From the NCBI GenBank assembly GCA_002789915.1, contig PFUD01000108.1:1-36094 (forward strand): a stretch of DNA of 36,094 nucleotides, written 5' to 3'. The position numbers and the translations under genes are program-made. Below are positions 1 to 8,234 of this stretch, one piece after another. This stretch comes from Comamonadaceae bacterium CG_4_9_14_3_um_filter_60_33 (GTDB taxonomy: Bacteria > Pseudomonadota > Gammaproteobacteria > Burkholderiales > Burkholderiaceae_C). The notes below the pieces were generated by a model. That model saw only the letters and a program-made list of their open reading frames with translations, did not search any database and was not told the DNA's origin. Every line of letters begins with the position of its first letter. The first letter of the stretch is position 1.

Positions 1-2
1 GC

Positions 3-197
3 GCGGCGCGGGCCAAGGTGCGCATGGACGGCGGTCAGCTTGAGGAAATTCCCGGCATCGGCCCGAAACGGCGTGCGCGCTTGCTACAGCGCTTTGGCGG
101 CGTGCGCGGCGTGGCGCTTGCGTCTGAGGCTGACATTGCGCAGGTGGACGGCATCTCCCACGAATTGGCAGCAGATATTTACCGCGCCCTGCATTGA
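3..197 (+). CDS. uvrC: UvrABC system protein C, C-terminal HhH domain (5'-truncated by window edge)
   Basis: Open frame from the window start: [64 protein letters not shown], a typical UvrC tail with helix-hairpin-helix [13 protein letters not shown]; pgsA follows directly. Confidence 0.9.
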   Translation, partial: AARAKVRMDGGQLEEIPGIGPKRRARLLQRFGGVRGVALASEADIAQVDGISHELAADIYRALH

Positions 198-239
198 TGC
201 GTCAGCTTTTTGTGAAGTAACGCGTGCCACAATTGCTCT

Positions 240-806
240 ATGTTTTGGACCATTCCCACCCTCATGACCTGGGCGCGCATTGTGGCGATCCCGTTGATCG
301 TGGGCGTGTTTTATTTGCCGATCGAGCCGGCAACCAAAAATCTGGTCGCCACTGTGATGTTCGTGGTGTTTGCCGCCACCGACTGGCTCGACGGCTATCT
401 GGCGCGCAAGCTCAACCAAGTGTCGGCCTTTGGCGCCTTTCTGGACCCGGTGGCCGACAAGTTTCTGGTTTGCGCCTGTGTTCTGGTGCTGGTGCATCTG
501 GGGCGTGCTGATGTGTTCGTGGCGCTGATCATCATCGGGCGCGAAATCGCCATCTCCGCGCTGCGTGAATGGATGGCGCAGATTGGCGCCTCCAAGAGTG
601 TGGCCGTGCACATGATCGGCAAGCTCAAGACCACGGCGCAAATGGTGGCCATTCCGTTCCTGTTGTACGACGGCGTGTTGTTCGGCTACATCGACACCCA
701 TGTCTGGGGCGTCTGGCTGATCTGGATCGCCGCCGTCATGACGGTCTGGTCGATGGTCTATTACCTGCAAAAGGCATTGCCTGAAATCAGGTCGCGCGTG
801 AAGTGA
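240..806 (+). CDS. pgsA: CDP-diacylglycerol--glycerol-3-phosphate 3-phosphatidyltransferase
   Basis: CDP-alcohol phosphatidyltransferase motif region TDWLDGYLARKLNQVSAFGAFLDPVADKFLV; uvrC-pgsA neighbourhood. Confidence 0.93.
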   Translation: MFWTIPTLMTWARIVAIPLIVGVFYLPIEPATKNLVATVMFVVFAATDWLDGYLARKLNQVSAFGAFLDPVADKFLVCACVLVLVHLGRADVFVALIIIGREIAISALREWMAQIGASKSVAVHMIGKLKTTAQMVAIPFLLYDGVLFGYIDTHVWGVWLIWIAAVMTVWSMVYYLQKALPEIRSRVK

Positions 807-1687
807 CGGTAGCCCTTGAGCGGCCCCTGATCCGGGCCATGCCGGCGGTGTTTGTGCTGATCTGGAGCACTGGGTTCATCGTGGCCCGTTTCGGCATGCC
901 GCATGCGCCGCCGTTCAAGTTCCTGATCATTCGCTACGCTTTGTCCATCGTGTGTTTTCTGCTCTGGATCACCTTGGCGCGAGTCAAGTGGCCAACGCAG
1001 CGCGACCAGTGGCTGCATCTGGCGGTCACCGGCGTCTTCATGCATGCGTTTTATCTGGGCGGCGTGTGGGCGGCGGTCAAGCTCGGCATGGGTTCTGGCT
1101 TGTCGTCCCTGATCGTGGGTTTGCAACCCGTGCTCACCGCGCTTTGGTTGGCTTCTACCGGCTACAGAATTGTGCCGCGTCAATGGTTGGGTCTGGTGCT
1201 TGGGTTCATCGGATTGGTGCTGGTGGTGTCGCGCAAGTTTGGCGCCGGTGGTGAGGCTAATTGGGTCAATCTGTCGCTGGCCGTGGGCGCCTTGCTCAGC
1301 ATAACCATCGGCACGCTGTACCAGAAACGCTTTGTCACGTCCTGTGATGTGCGCAGCGCCAACACGGTCCAGCTCGGTGCCGCCTTGTTGGTGACCTTGC
1401 CGCTGGCCGCGCTCGAACTCGAAGTCATCAGATGGAACGCCGAACTGGTCGGCGCCATCGCCTGGTCGGTTCTGGCCTTGACGCTAGGCGGCAGTTCCTT
1501 GCTGTACCTGCTGATTCAAAAAGGCGCGGCCGCATCAGTGACCAGCCTGATGTACCTGGTGCCGCCGGTAACGGCATTCATTGCCTGGATTTTGTTTGCC
1601 GAACCAATCACCCTGACCACGGTGTTGGGCACGCTGCTGACGGCGCTAGGTGTGGCGCTGGTGGTGCGTCAGCCCAAAATTGTCTGA
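803..1687 (+). CDS. DMT/EamA family transporter
   Basis: 294 aa hydrophobic protein, about 10 TM segments, EamA-like ending (VPPVTAFIAWILFAEPITLTTVLGTLLTALGVALVVR); GTG start overlaps the pgsA stop. Confidence 0.85.
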   Translation: MTVALERPLIRAMPAVFVLIWSTGFIVARFGMPHAPPFKFLIIRYALSIVCFLLWITLARVKWPTQRDQWLHLAVTGVFMHAFYLGGVWAAVKLGMGSGLSSLIVGLQPVLTALWLASTGYRIVPRQWLGLVLGFIGLVLVVSRKFGAGGEANWVNLSLAVGALLSITIGTLYQKRFVTSCDVRSANTVQLGAALLVTLPLAALELEVIRWNAELVGAIAWSVLALTLGGSSLLYLLIQKGAAASVTSLMYLVPPVTAFIAWILFAEPITLTTVLGTLLTALGVALVVRQPKIV

Positions 1688-1714
1688 TTTTTTACGCTTG
1701 AAGAGGAGTCTGTT

Positions 1715-2806
1715 GTGAACAAGAAAAGAATCGCCGTGATCGCCGGGGACGGCATTGGCAAGGAGGTGATGCCCGAGGGCATTCGCGTGCTCGAAGCCGT
1801 GGCCGACAGGTTCAACATCCCTTTGCAATTTGACCACTTCGATTTTTCTAGCTGGGACTATTTTGAGAAGCATGGCCAGATGTTGCCCGACAACTGGAAA
1901 GAGCAGATTGGTGGCCACGATGCCATCTATTTTGGTGCGGTCGGTTGGCCAGAGAAAATCCTGGATCACGTGTCGCTGTGGGGTTCGCTGCTGCAGTTTC
2001 GCCGGGAGTTTGACCAGTACATCAACCTGCGCCCGGCGCGGCTGATGCCCGGCATCATCGCTCCGGTGGTGCGGCGCGACGGCAGTGCGCGTCAGGCTGG
2101 CGAGATCGACATGATGATTGTGCGGGAAAACACCGAGGGCGAATACTCCAGCATCGGCGGGCGCATGTACGCCGGCACCGAGCGCGAGATCGTGCTGCAG
2201 GAAACCGTGATGTCGCGCACCGGCGTGGACCGGGTGCTGAAATTTGCCTTTGAGCTGGCGCAGTCGCGGCCCAAGAAACACCTCACCAGCGCCACCAAAA
2301 GCAACGGCATTGCCATCACCATGCCGTATTGGGACGAGCGCGTGCTTGAAATGGCCAAGCACTACCCCGACGTGAAAGTGGACAAGTTCCACATCGACAT
2401 CTTGACGGCGCACTTTGTCCAGCGGCCCGACTACTTTGACGTGGTGGTGGGCAGCAACCTGTTTGGCGACATCCTGAGCGACCTCGGCCCGGCCTGCACC
2501 GGCACCATCGCCATCGCACCGAGTGCCAACCTCAACCCGGAACGCAAGTTTCCGTCGCTGTTCGAGCCGGTGCATGGCTCGGCGCCCGACATCGCCGGGC
2601 AGCAAATAGCCAACCCGATCGGTCAAATCTGGAGCGGTGCCCTGATGCTCGACTTTTTGGGCTACAAGGCGGCGCATGACGCGGTGGTCAACGCCATTGA
2701 GCTCGTTTTGGCGCCGGGCAGCGCCGCGCCAATGACGCCTGATTTGGCTGGCAACGCCAGTACTTCCGATGTGGGGACAGCGATTGCGCGCCAAATCGGG
2801 CTCTGA
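1715..2806 (+). CDS. Isocitrate/isopropylmalate dehydrogenase family, tartrate dehydrogenase/D-malate dehydrogenase type
   Basis: IAVIAGDGIGKEVMPEG N-terminus, LRPARLMPGI, MMIVRENTEGEYSSIGG, VVGSNLFGDILSDLGPACTGTIAIAPSANLNPE, PSLFEPVHGSAPDIAGQQIANPIG. Confidence 0.85.
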   Translation: MNKKRIAVIAGDGIGKEVMPEGIRVLEAVADRFNIPLQFDHFDFSSWDYFEKHGQMLPDNWKEQIGGHDAIYFGAVGWPEKILDHVSLWGSLLQFRREFDQYINLRPARLMPGIIAPVVRRDGSARQAGEIDMMIVRENTEGEYSSIGGRMYAGTEREIVLQETVMSRTGVDRVLKFAFELAQSRPKKHLTSATKSNGIAITMPYWDERVLEMAKHYPDVKVDKFHIDILTAHFVQRPDYFDVVVGSNLFGDILSDLGPACTGTIAIAPSANLNPERKFPSLFEPVHGSAPDIAGQQIANPIGQIWSGALMLDFLGYKAAHDAVVNAIELVLAPGSAAPMTPDLAGNASTSDVGTAIARQIGL

Positions 2807-2957
2807 AAATTTTGCCTGGTGTGAACCGGCATGTTGGGTAATCCCGTCTAGAATTACTTCCCGGTCTGGCGGGATGCGTTAGCAATCATGGCGTTTCGCC
2901 CGCCAAAAAGACGAACAAGACATTTGACCCATAGACAACTCCCGCGAGAGGTAAATT

Positions 2958-3230
2958 GTGAACAAGACAGAATTAGTTGATTTCATTGCCCAGGATGCAG
3001 ACATCACCAAAGCGGTTGCGGCGCGCGCCCTTGAGTCCACCATCGAAGCCATCAAAATCACACTTGGCAGAGGCGACTCGGTTTCCCTGGTGGGTTTTGG
3101 TACTTTTGCCGCGGGCAAGCGCGAGGCACGCACTGGCCGCAATCCGCGCACTGGCGCTTCGATTAAAATCGAAGCAGCCAAGGTTCCAAAGTTTCGTCCG
3201 GGCAAGGCATTGAAAGATGCTTTGAACTGA
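2958..3230 (+). CDS. hupB: HU-family DNA-binding protein
   Basis: 90 aa [32 protein letters not shown]...[45 protein letters not shown]. Confidence 0.95.
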   Translation: MNKTELVDFIAQDADITKAVAARALESTIEAIKITLGRGDSVSLVGFGTFAAGKREARTGRNPRTGASIKIEAAKVPKFRPGKALKDALN

Positions 3231-3244
3231 AACCGTTATCGGTG

Positions 3245-3320
3245 GGGTGATTAGCTCAGTTGGTAGAGCGGCGCCTTTACACGGCGTAGGTCGGCGGTTC
3301 GAGCCCGTCATCACCCACCA
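3245..3320 (+). tRNA. tRNA-Val (TAC)
   Basis: Acceptor GGGTGAT/ATCACCC, D arm GCTCAGTTGGTAGAGC, anticodon stem GCGCC/GGCGT with loop TTTACAC (anticodon TAC), T arm with GGTTCGAGCC, encoded CCA. Confidence 0.96.
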
Positions 3321-3342
3321 CCTATTACCCACCAGATTTGGC

Positions 3343-3369
3343 AAGGCGAACACCGTGTTCGCCTTTTTT
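3343..3369 (+). terminator. Rho-independent terminator between tRNA-Val and ppiD
   Basis: AAGGCGAACA-CCG-TGTTCGCCTT followed by a T-run; perfect 10-bp stem. Confidence 0.88.
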
Positions 3370-3393
3370 GTTGCCACACAGGAGAGTTAGCGC

Positions 3394-5304
3394 ATGTTCG
3401 ATATTTTCCGCAAGCACACCAAGTTCATGATGATGGTGTTGTTCTTGCTGGTCATCCCGTCGTTTGTTTTGTTTGGCATTGACGGCTACAACCGCATGAG
3501 CGAACCCGATCAGGCTGTGGCGCGTGTAGGCGGCAATGACATCACCAAATCCCAGTGGGATGCAGCCCATCGGGTGGAGGCAGACCGGATTCGCGCGTCA
3601 TTGCCCACGATGGATGCCAAATTACTTGACTCCGCCGAGGCGCGTTATGCCACGCTGGAACGTCTGGTGCGTGATCGTGTTGTGGCGCTGACTGCTGACC
3701 AGGCCAAACTTGCCACCAGCGACGCCAGATTAGCCCGGTTTTTGCAGGAAGACCCCACCATCGCCTCGCTGCGCAAGGCAGACGGCACGATCGACATGGA
3801 CCGTTATCGTCAACTGGCGGCCAACCAGGGTTTCACGCCCGAGGGGTTCGAAAATAATGTGCGCATCGATCTGGCCCGCCAGCAGGTTGAAATGGCTGTT
3901 CGTGCTTCCGGCTTTGCGTTGCCCGCCGTTGCTGATGTGGCCTTGAATGCCTTTTTTGAAAAGCGCGAAGTCCAGGTCATTAATTTCTTGGCCAGTGACT
4001 ATGCGGCCAAGGTCAGTCCGACCGATGCTGAACTTGAGGTTTTCTATCAAAAAAACCAGGCGCAGTTCCAGTCGCCTGAGCAAGTGCAGGTTGAATACGT
4101 GGTGCTTGACCTGGACGCTGTCAAAAAAGGCATCCAGATACCCGAGGCTGACCTGAAGGCTTACTACGAACAAAATGCCACACGCTTGAGCGGTGTCGAA
4201 GAGCGCCGCGCCAGCCACATCCTGATCAATGCGCCCAAGCAAGCCGCTGATGCCGATCGCCAAAAAGCCAGGCTCAAGGCCGAAGAACTACTGAAGGCTG
4301 CGCGCGCCAATCCCGCTGGCTTTGCCGATCTGGCCAGGAACAACTCGCAGGACCAAGGCTCCGCGGCCAAAGGGGGTGACCTGGACTTTTTTGCCCGAGG
4401 CGCCATGGTCAAGCCGTTTGAAGATGCTGCATTCGCCATGCAAAAGGGGGCAATAAGCGATGTGGTTGAGTCTGACTTTGGTTTTCACATCATTCAACTC
4501 ACCGACATCAAACTGCCCAAGCAGCGCTCTTTTGACGACCTGCGCCCCAGCCTTGAGGCTGACTTGATCAATCAACAGGCGCAACGTCATTTTGCCGAAG
4601 TGGCAGAGACTTTCACCAACACGGTTTACGAACAGTCAGACAGCCTCCAGCCTGTGGCCGACAAACTCAAACTTGAAATCAAAACGGCAGATAAACTCAC
4701 GCGTCAGCCCCAACCGGGCGTCACGGGCATCCTTGGCAACGAGAAATTCTTGGATAGGCTGTTTTCGTCCGACACCATTGCCAACAAGCGCAATACTGAG
4801 GCGATCGAAACGGCCGCCAATCAGTTGGTGGCGGGCCGTGTGGTGACGCATCAACCGGCACGCACCCTGGCGCTGGCCGAAGTCCAGGCTCAGGTTCGCA
4901 CGCAGGTGATTGCAGCGCGGGCCTCCGAACTGGCAAAAAAGGAAGCTGTTGAAAAACTGGCGCTCTGGAAAGCTGGCGGTGCGCCTGCCAGCCTGCCTGC
5001 TGCCCAGTTGGTTTCCCGTGACCAGCCGCTCAATCTGCCGATACCGGTCCTGACCGCTGCGCTGCGCGCTGATTCTGCCAAGTTGCCAGCCTGGGAAGGC
5101 GTCGATCTGGGCGCTCAGGGCTATGCTGCGGTTCGCGTCAATCGCGTGGTTGCGCGTGGTGATGCTGAGCAAGCCGCGCTGCGCCAAGCCCGGGAGCAAT
5201 ACGCACAATGGTGGACGGGCGCCGAGTCGCAAGCCTATTACGCGGAGTTGAAAGCGAAGCTGAAAGCCGAAATACTGGTGCCTAGCCCGCAGCCCACCAA
5301 GTAA
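3394..5304 (+). CDS. ppiD: SurA N-terminal/PPIC-type peptidyl-prolyl cis-trans isomerase, PpiD-like
   Basis: N-terminal TM anchor [32 protein letters not shown]; parvulin core [10 protein letters not shown]...[60 protein letters not shown]; hupB-tRNA-Val-ppiD context. Confidence 0.92.
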   Translation: MFDIFRKHTKFMMMVLFLLVIPSFVLFGIDGYNRMSEPDQAVARVGGNDITKSQWDAAHRVEADRIRASLPTMDAKLLDSAEARYATLERLVRDRVVALTADQAKLATSDARLARFLQEDPTIASLRKADGTIDMDRYRQLAANQGFTPEGFENNVRIDLARQQVEMAVRASGFALPAVADVALNAFFEKREVQVINFLASDYAAKVSPTDAELEVFYQKNQAQFQSPEQVQVEYVVLDLDAVKKGIQIPEADLKAYYEQNATRLSGVEERRASHILINAPKQAADADRQKARLKAEELLKAARANPAGFADLARNNSQDQGSAAKGGDLDFFARGAMVKPFEDAAFAMQKGAISDVVESDFGFHIIQLTDIKLPKQRSFDDLRPSLEADLINQQAQRHFAEVAETFTNTVYEQSDSLQPVADKLKLEIKTADKLTRQPQPGVTGILGNEKFLDRLFSSDTIANKRNTEAIETAANQLVAGRVVTHQPARTLALAEVQAQVRTQVIAARASELAKKEAVEKLALWKAGGAPASLPAAQLVSRDQPLNLPIPVLTAALRADSAKLPAWEGVDLGAQGYAAVRVNRVVARGDAEQAALRQAREQYAQWWTGAESQAYYAELKAKLKAEILVPSPQPTK

Positions 5305-5383
5305 CGCACTGATCTAGATTTGGTCGTTAACCTGGGCGGTTTTGAAGCCGGCTTGACGTTTCATCGGTTATAATTTTTGCTAC

Positions 5384-5460
5384 GGTGGCTGTAGCTCAGT
5401 TGGTAGAGTCCAGGATTGTGATTCCTGTTGTCGTGGGTTCGAGCCCCATCAGCCACCCCA
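5384..5460 (+). tRNA. tRNA-His (GTG), with encoded G-1
   Basis: G-1 at 5384, acceptor GTGGCTG/CAGCCAC, C73, CCA; anticodon loop TTGTGAT (GTG). Confidence 0.95.
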
Positions 5461-5573
5461 GTTTGTTTTTATGTGTCGTAAGTCGTTGATTTCTTTATAA
5501 ATCAAGGACTTACACCCGGATATAAAGTCTGGTTGATACACAGCCTGTTACACAACTACGTGATACAGGCAAC

Positions 5574-6060
5574 ATGAAAACCATCGTACCAAACCTCTAC
5601 GTTCGCGGCAAACACGGCAGCATTTACCTGCGTCGCCGCATTCCCCAAGCACTCAAAAGCGCCTACCATTTTTCTCACGGCGGTCTGCACCGCACTGGAC
5701 TTTCAAATTCAACGCCAACGTGGCGAAGTGGTTCAAACTGACAAAGTGGCGCCCCTCGCACCGACCCCCAGGGAGCTGGTCACTGCAAAAGCTGAAGGGG
5801 CCGCCCTGCTGGTCGGCTGGGATGAGGCCTTCGCAATTTGGCGGGACTACGTACCTGGACGCCCCAAGAGCACCGCGATTGCCACGCAGACACCGTATCT
5901 TGAGCTTAAACGCTTGGCCGCCGAAGACGACATCCATTCCCCCAGCGGTGTCACATCGGAACTGATGCGAAAGTTTGTTGACCGTATGAGCATTCGCCCA
6001 ATGGCCCTGACGATTTTTTTGATAAACGGCTGCACCTGCATTGGTCCGATGTTACGCAGT
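5574..6060 (+). pseudogene. Degraded tyrosine (phage-type) integrase: N-terminal and core-binding remnants, frameshifted, catalytic domain missing
   Basis: ATG at 5574 gives MKTIVPNLYVRGKHGSIYLRRRIPQALKSAY (integrase-like N-terminus), with a stop in that frame at about 5740; a second frame continues ...RGEVVQTDKVAPLAPTPRELVTAKAEGAALLVGWDEAFAIWRDYVPGRPKSTAIATQTPYLELKRLAAEDDIHSPSGVTSELMRKFVDRMS, resembling a SAM-like core-binding region. No R-H-R-Y catalytic region follows. Located directly after tRNA-His. Confidence 0.72.
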
Positions 6061-6086
6061 AACGCAGTAACACCGCATCCTCATGA

Positions 6087-6160
6087 ATCAACGTCGGCGT
6101 TGATGGGTTGGTGCATGGGTACATGCACCAACGGGGGGCCTGCCGGCGGCCCTGGCAGGG
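6087..6160. repeat. Three consecutive stem-loops
   Basis: ATCAACG-TCGG-CGTTGAT (6087-6104), GTTGGTGCATG-GGTA-CATGCACCAAC (6107-6132), CCTGCC-N9-GGCAGG (6139-6159); separations of 2 and 6 nt. Confidence 0.75.
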
Positions 6161-6308
6161 GCCTGAAGTCAATTTGAAAAATTCAGAAATTCCGCAGTCA
6201 AAGTCACAAGACCATTAACCCGCTTTGATCAACATCAGTGATGGATGCGCCAACTCGTTCATCACGCTTCTTGATCAATTCAGTTGATAACACCAGCACG
6301 ATTGCTGA

Positions 6309-6671
6309 TCGTACTCAGTTGTCCTCAAATCCACCGAGCGGCTGTTTAAACACTTGACGGATGCTCAGCGCACCAAGCTAACGCAAGACCATCACCTGGC
6401 ACCGCTTAAACCAATCAAGCTGGCCACGCCAGACCAACTGCAAGACGCGCTGGACGACTGCACGCTGGACCACTGGAGTTCCAAAACCCAAGCCCTGAGC
6501 AGCCGTTTTGATGCTGCCCGCCACGCCGCATTGCTACTGCTAAAACCCAATGTCATGCTCGTCAGAATTAAGAAGCGTACTCTCAATAACGAAGCAGAAC
6601 TGAAAGCCTGGCTGGCTGAAGATGAGCAGCTACTCGCTGATAAATTGAAAATTGGCGCGGTCGCATTTTGA
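6309..6671 (+). pseudogene. C-terminal fragment resembling BREX ATPase (BrxC/PglY class)
   Basis: Frame open from 6309 without a convincing start: ...YSVVLKSTERLFKHLTDAQRTKLTQDHHLAPLKPIKLATPDQLQDALDDCTLDHWSSKTQALSSRFDAARHAALLLLKPNVMLVRIKKRTLNNEAELKAWLAEDEQLLADKLKIGAVAF. The final 'TL..EAEL.AWLAE...LL.DKLK.G' block resembles C-termini of these ATPases by recollection; a BrxL fragment lies downstream. Confidence 0.5.
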
Positions 6672-6695
6672 ATTTTTGTATATCCTGTATATACT
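6667..6695 (+). promoter_or_regulatory. Candidate sigma70-like promoter with possible vapBC operator
   Basis: TTTGAA (6667-6672), 17-nt spacer, TATACT (6690-6695); repeated GTATAT at 6678-6683 and within GTATATAC at 6687-6694, about 25 nt before vapB. Confidence 0.5.
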
Positions 6696-6719
6696 TCAAT
6701 TTTTCAAGGAGATAAGCTC

Positions 6720-6977
6720 ATGTTGACCCGAGTTTTCAAAAGCGGCAATTCGCTGGCCGTGCGCATTCCCAAAGAGCTGGCTTTTGTCGACGGCGCGCAA
6801 GACGTTGAAGTCGAGCGGGTGGGCAACACGCTGGTGCTGCGCCCGGTGTTGCAGGAAACCATTGGCGACTTGACCCCTATCTTGTCCATGTTCAGCCCCG
6901 ACTTCATGGCCGGCGGGCGTGAGTTTCACGAAGAACGCGAGCGCGACTGGAGCGGCGCCGAAAAATCCCAGAAATAA
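6720..6977 (+). CDS. vapB: AbrB/MazE/SpoVT-like antitoxin (VapB-type)
   Basis: 85 aa MLTRVFKSGNSLAVRIPKELAFVDGAQDVEVERVGNTLVLRP; immediately precedes a PIN-domain gene. Confidence 0.88.
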   Translation: MLTRVFKSGNSLAVRIPKELAFVDGAQDVEVERVGNTLVLRPVLQETIGDLTPILSMFSPDFMAGGREFHEERERDWSGAEKSQK

Positions 6978-6980
6978 GCC

Positions 6981-7385
6981 ATGCGTTACCTGCTTGACAC
7001 CAATATTTGCATTTACATCATCAAGCGCCAACCGCCTGAAGTGTTGCACCGGCTTGAATTTTTGCCCCAGGGCAGTGCCGTGATGTCGGTGGTGACCTAT
7101 GCCGAACTGCGCGCCGGGCTTGAAATACAAACCGCCAACCGTGCGCAAGACGAGCGTGTGCTGGCCCTATTTGTGCAGCGCATTCCAGTATTGCCATTTG
7201 TCGAATCTGATGCAATTAGTTTTGGTGTGCTGCGTGCTGCCGTGCGCGACCGTCAACGCGACACCATGGACCGTCTCATCGCCGCCCATGCGGTGAGCAC
7301 AGGCCTGACGCTAGTCACCAACAATGAGGCTGATTTCAGAGACTACCCCGGCTTGAAGGTAGAAAACTGGGTCAGCGCTGTGTGA
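6981..7385 (+). CDS. vapC: PIN-domain ribonuclease toxin (VapC-type)
   Basis: 134 aa MRYLLDTNICIYIIKRQPPEVL...VTYAELRAG...RDTMDRLIAAHAVSTGLTLVTNNEADFRDYPGLKVENW; conserved acidic residues of the PIN fold; 3-nt gap from vapB. Confidence 0.92.
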   Translation: MRYLLDTNICIYIIKRQPPEVLHRLEFLPQGSAVMSVVTYAELRAGLEIQTANRAQDERVLALFVQRIPVLPFVESDAISFGVLRAAVRDRQRDTMDRLIAAHAVSTGLTLVTNNEADFRDYPGLKVENWVSAV

Positions 7386-7487
7386 ACAAGCCCTCAAAAC
7401 GGCAATCACGTTTTGTTGAGTAAATAGCCCTCTAAACACCGCCGGATAGGCGCAAGAAGCTATTAAAAACATAACAAAACCTTATAA

Positions 7488-8234
7488 AAAAATCGAGTTT
7501 CCCCTGCCCCTGTCACACCCACACCCAACACACCGCTGCCCAAACCCCTGCGCACCCAGCTCGAGGCCACCCTTTACGCCAACCACTTCGGTCTGGTCGG
7601 CGATTTCCTGTCGAAGTGTTTCACCCAACTGCGCGAGCAGAGTAGGGTGGCAGCCTTGCAGGGGAGAGCGTTCTGGGGCGGAGCCCTTTCAGGTCGATAT
7701 CTGAATGGTGTCAACAAGACCGTCAGCGGCTTGCTCAAGCTGATTTACCCGGATGAGAGTGCCCAAGTCAGCGATGAAGACCTGGCATTGGAGGTGCGCC
7801 GCCGCGTGAAGGAGCAGCAAAAGCGCATCGGCGCGGCGGAGTTTCGCAATACCCACTTCAGCTACACGATTGGCACTGAGGGCGTGGAGAAGTTCGTTTC
7901 AACCCCAGAGCTGCAAAGCCAGAACGGCATTGGTGACGAGCCCCTGGAATGCGGTCAGATATGGACACTAAGTCCTGGTGGTCAGGATGAGCGCCCAGGC
8001 TTATTCCGCTTAGAAGTCACTGAGGGCCCGGGTTTCGGTGTGCGGGTGTTAAACAACCCGGTGCCAGCACCGTTCAGGGAGTTGATTCGCTGCGCAGAGC
8101 AAAACCTGTATGCACGTGCCGCCCAGCTTGTGGGTGCAGGCGAGGCCACAGTGCGCTGTACCAGCGGGTGCCCCGGCTGGGTGAAGCGTTACCCGTCACG
8201 TCCGTACCGGCCTTGCGGCTATAGGCTTTATTGA
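7488..8234 (+). pseudogene. brxL: Fragment of BREX Lon-like protein BrxL, missing both the ATPase N-terminus and the C-terminal protease catalytic part
   Basis: Frame open without start from 7488: PKPLRTQLEATLYANHFGLVGDFLSKCFTQLREQSRVAALQGRAFWGGALSGRYLNGVNKTVSGLLKLIYPDESAQVSDEDLALEVRRRVKEQQKRIGAAEFRNTHFSYTIGTEGVEKFVSTPELQSQ...FRLEVTEGPGFGVRVLNNPVPAPFRELIRCAEQNLYARAAQLVG. BrxL-like to about 8135, then an unrelated tail to 8234. Confidence 0.8.

Noticed and set aside
1646-2794. 382-aa ORF on the minus strand
   Set aside because: Antisense shadow of the tartrate/isopropylmalate-type dehydrogenase; His/Arg/Gly-rich composition with no recognisable domain.
5352-5374. TTGACG ... TATAAT as a tRNA-His promoter
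   Set aside because: TATAAT at 5369-5374 is well placed, but the TTGACG is only 10 nt upstream, too close for a standard -35/-10 pair; not called as a feature.
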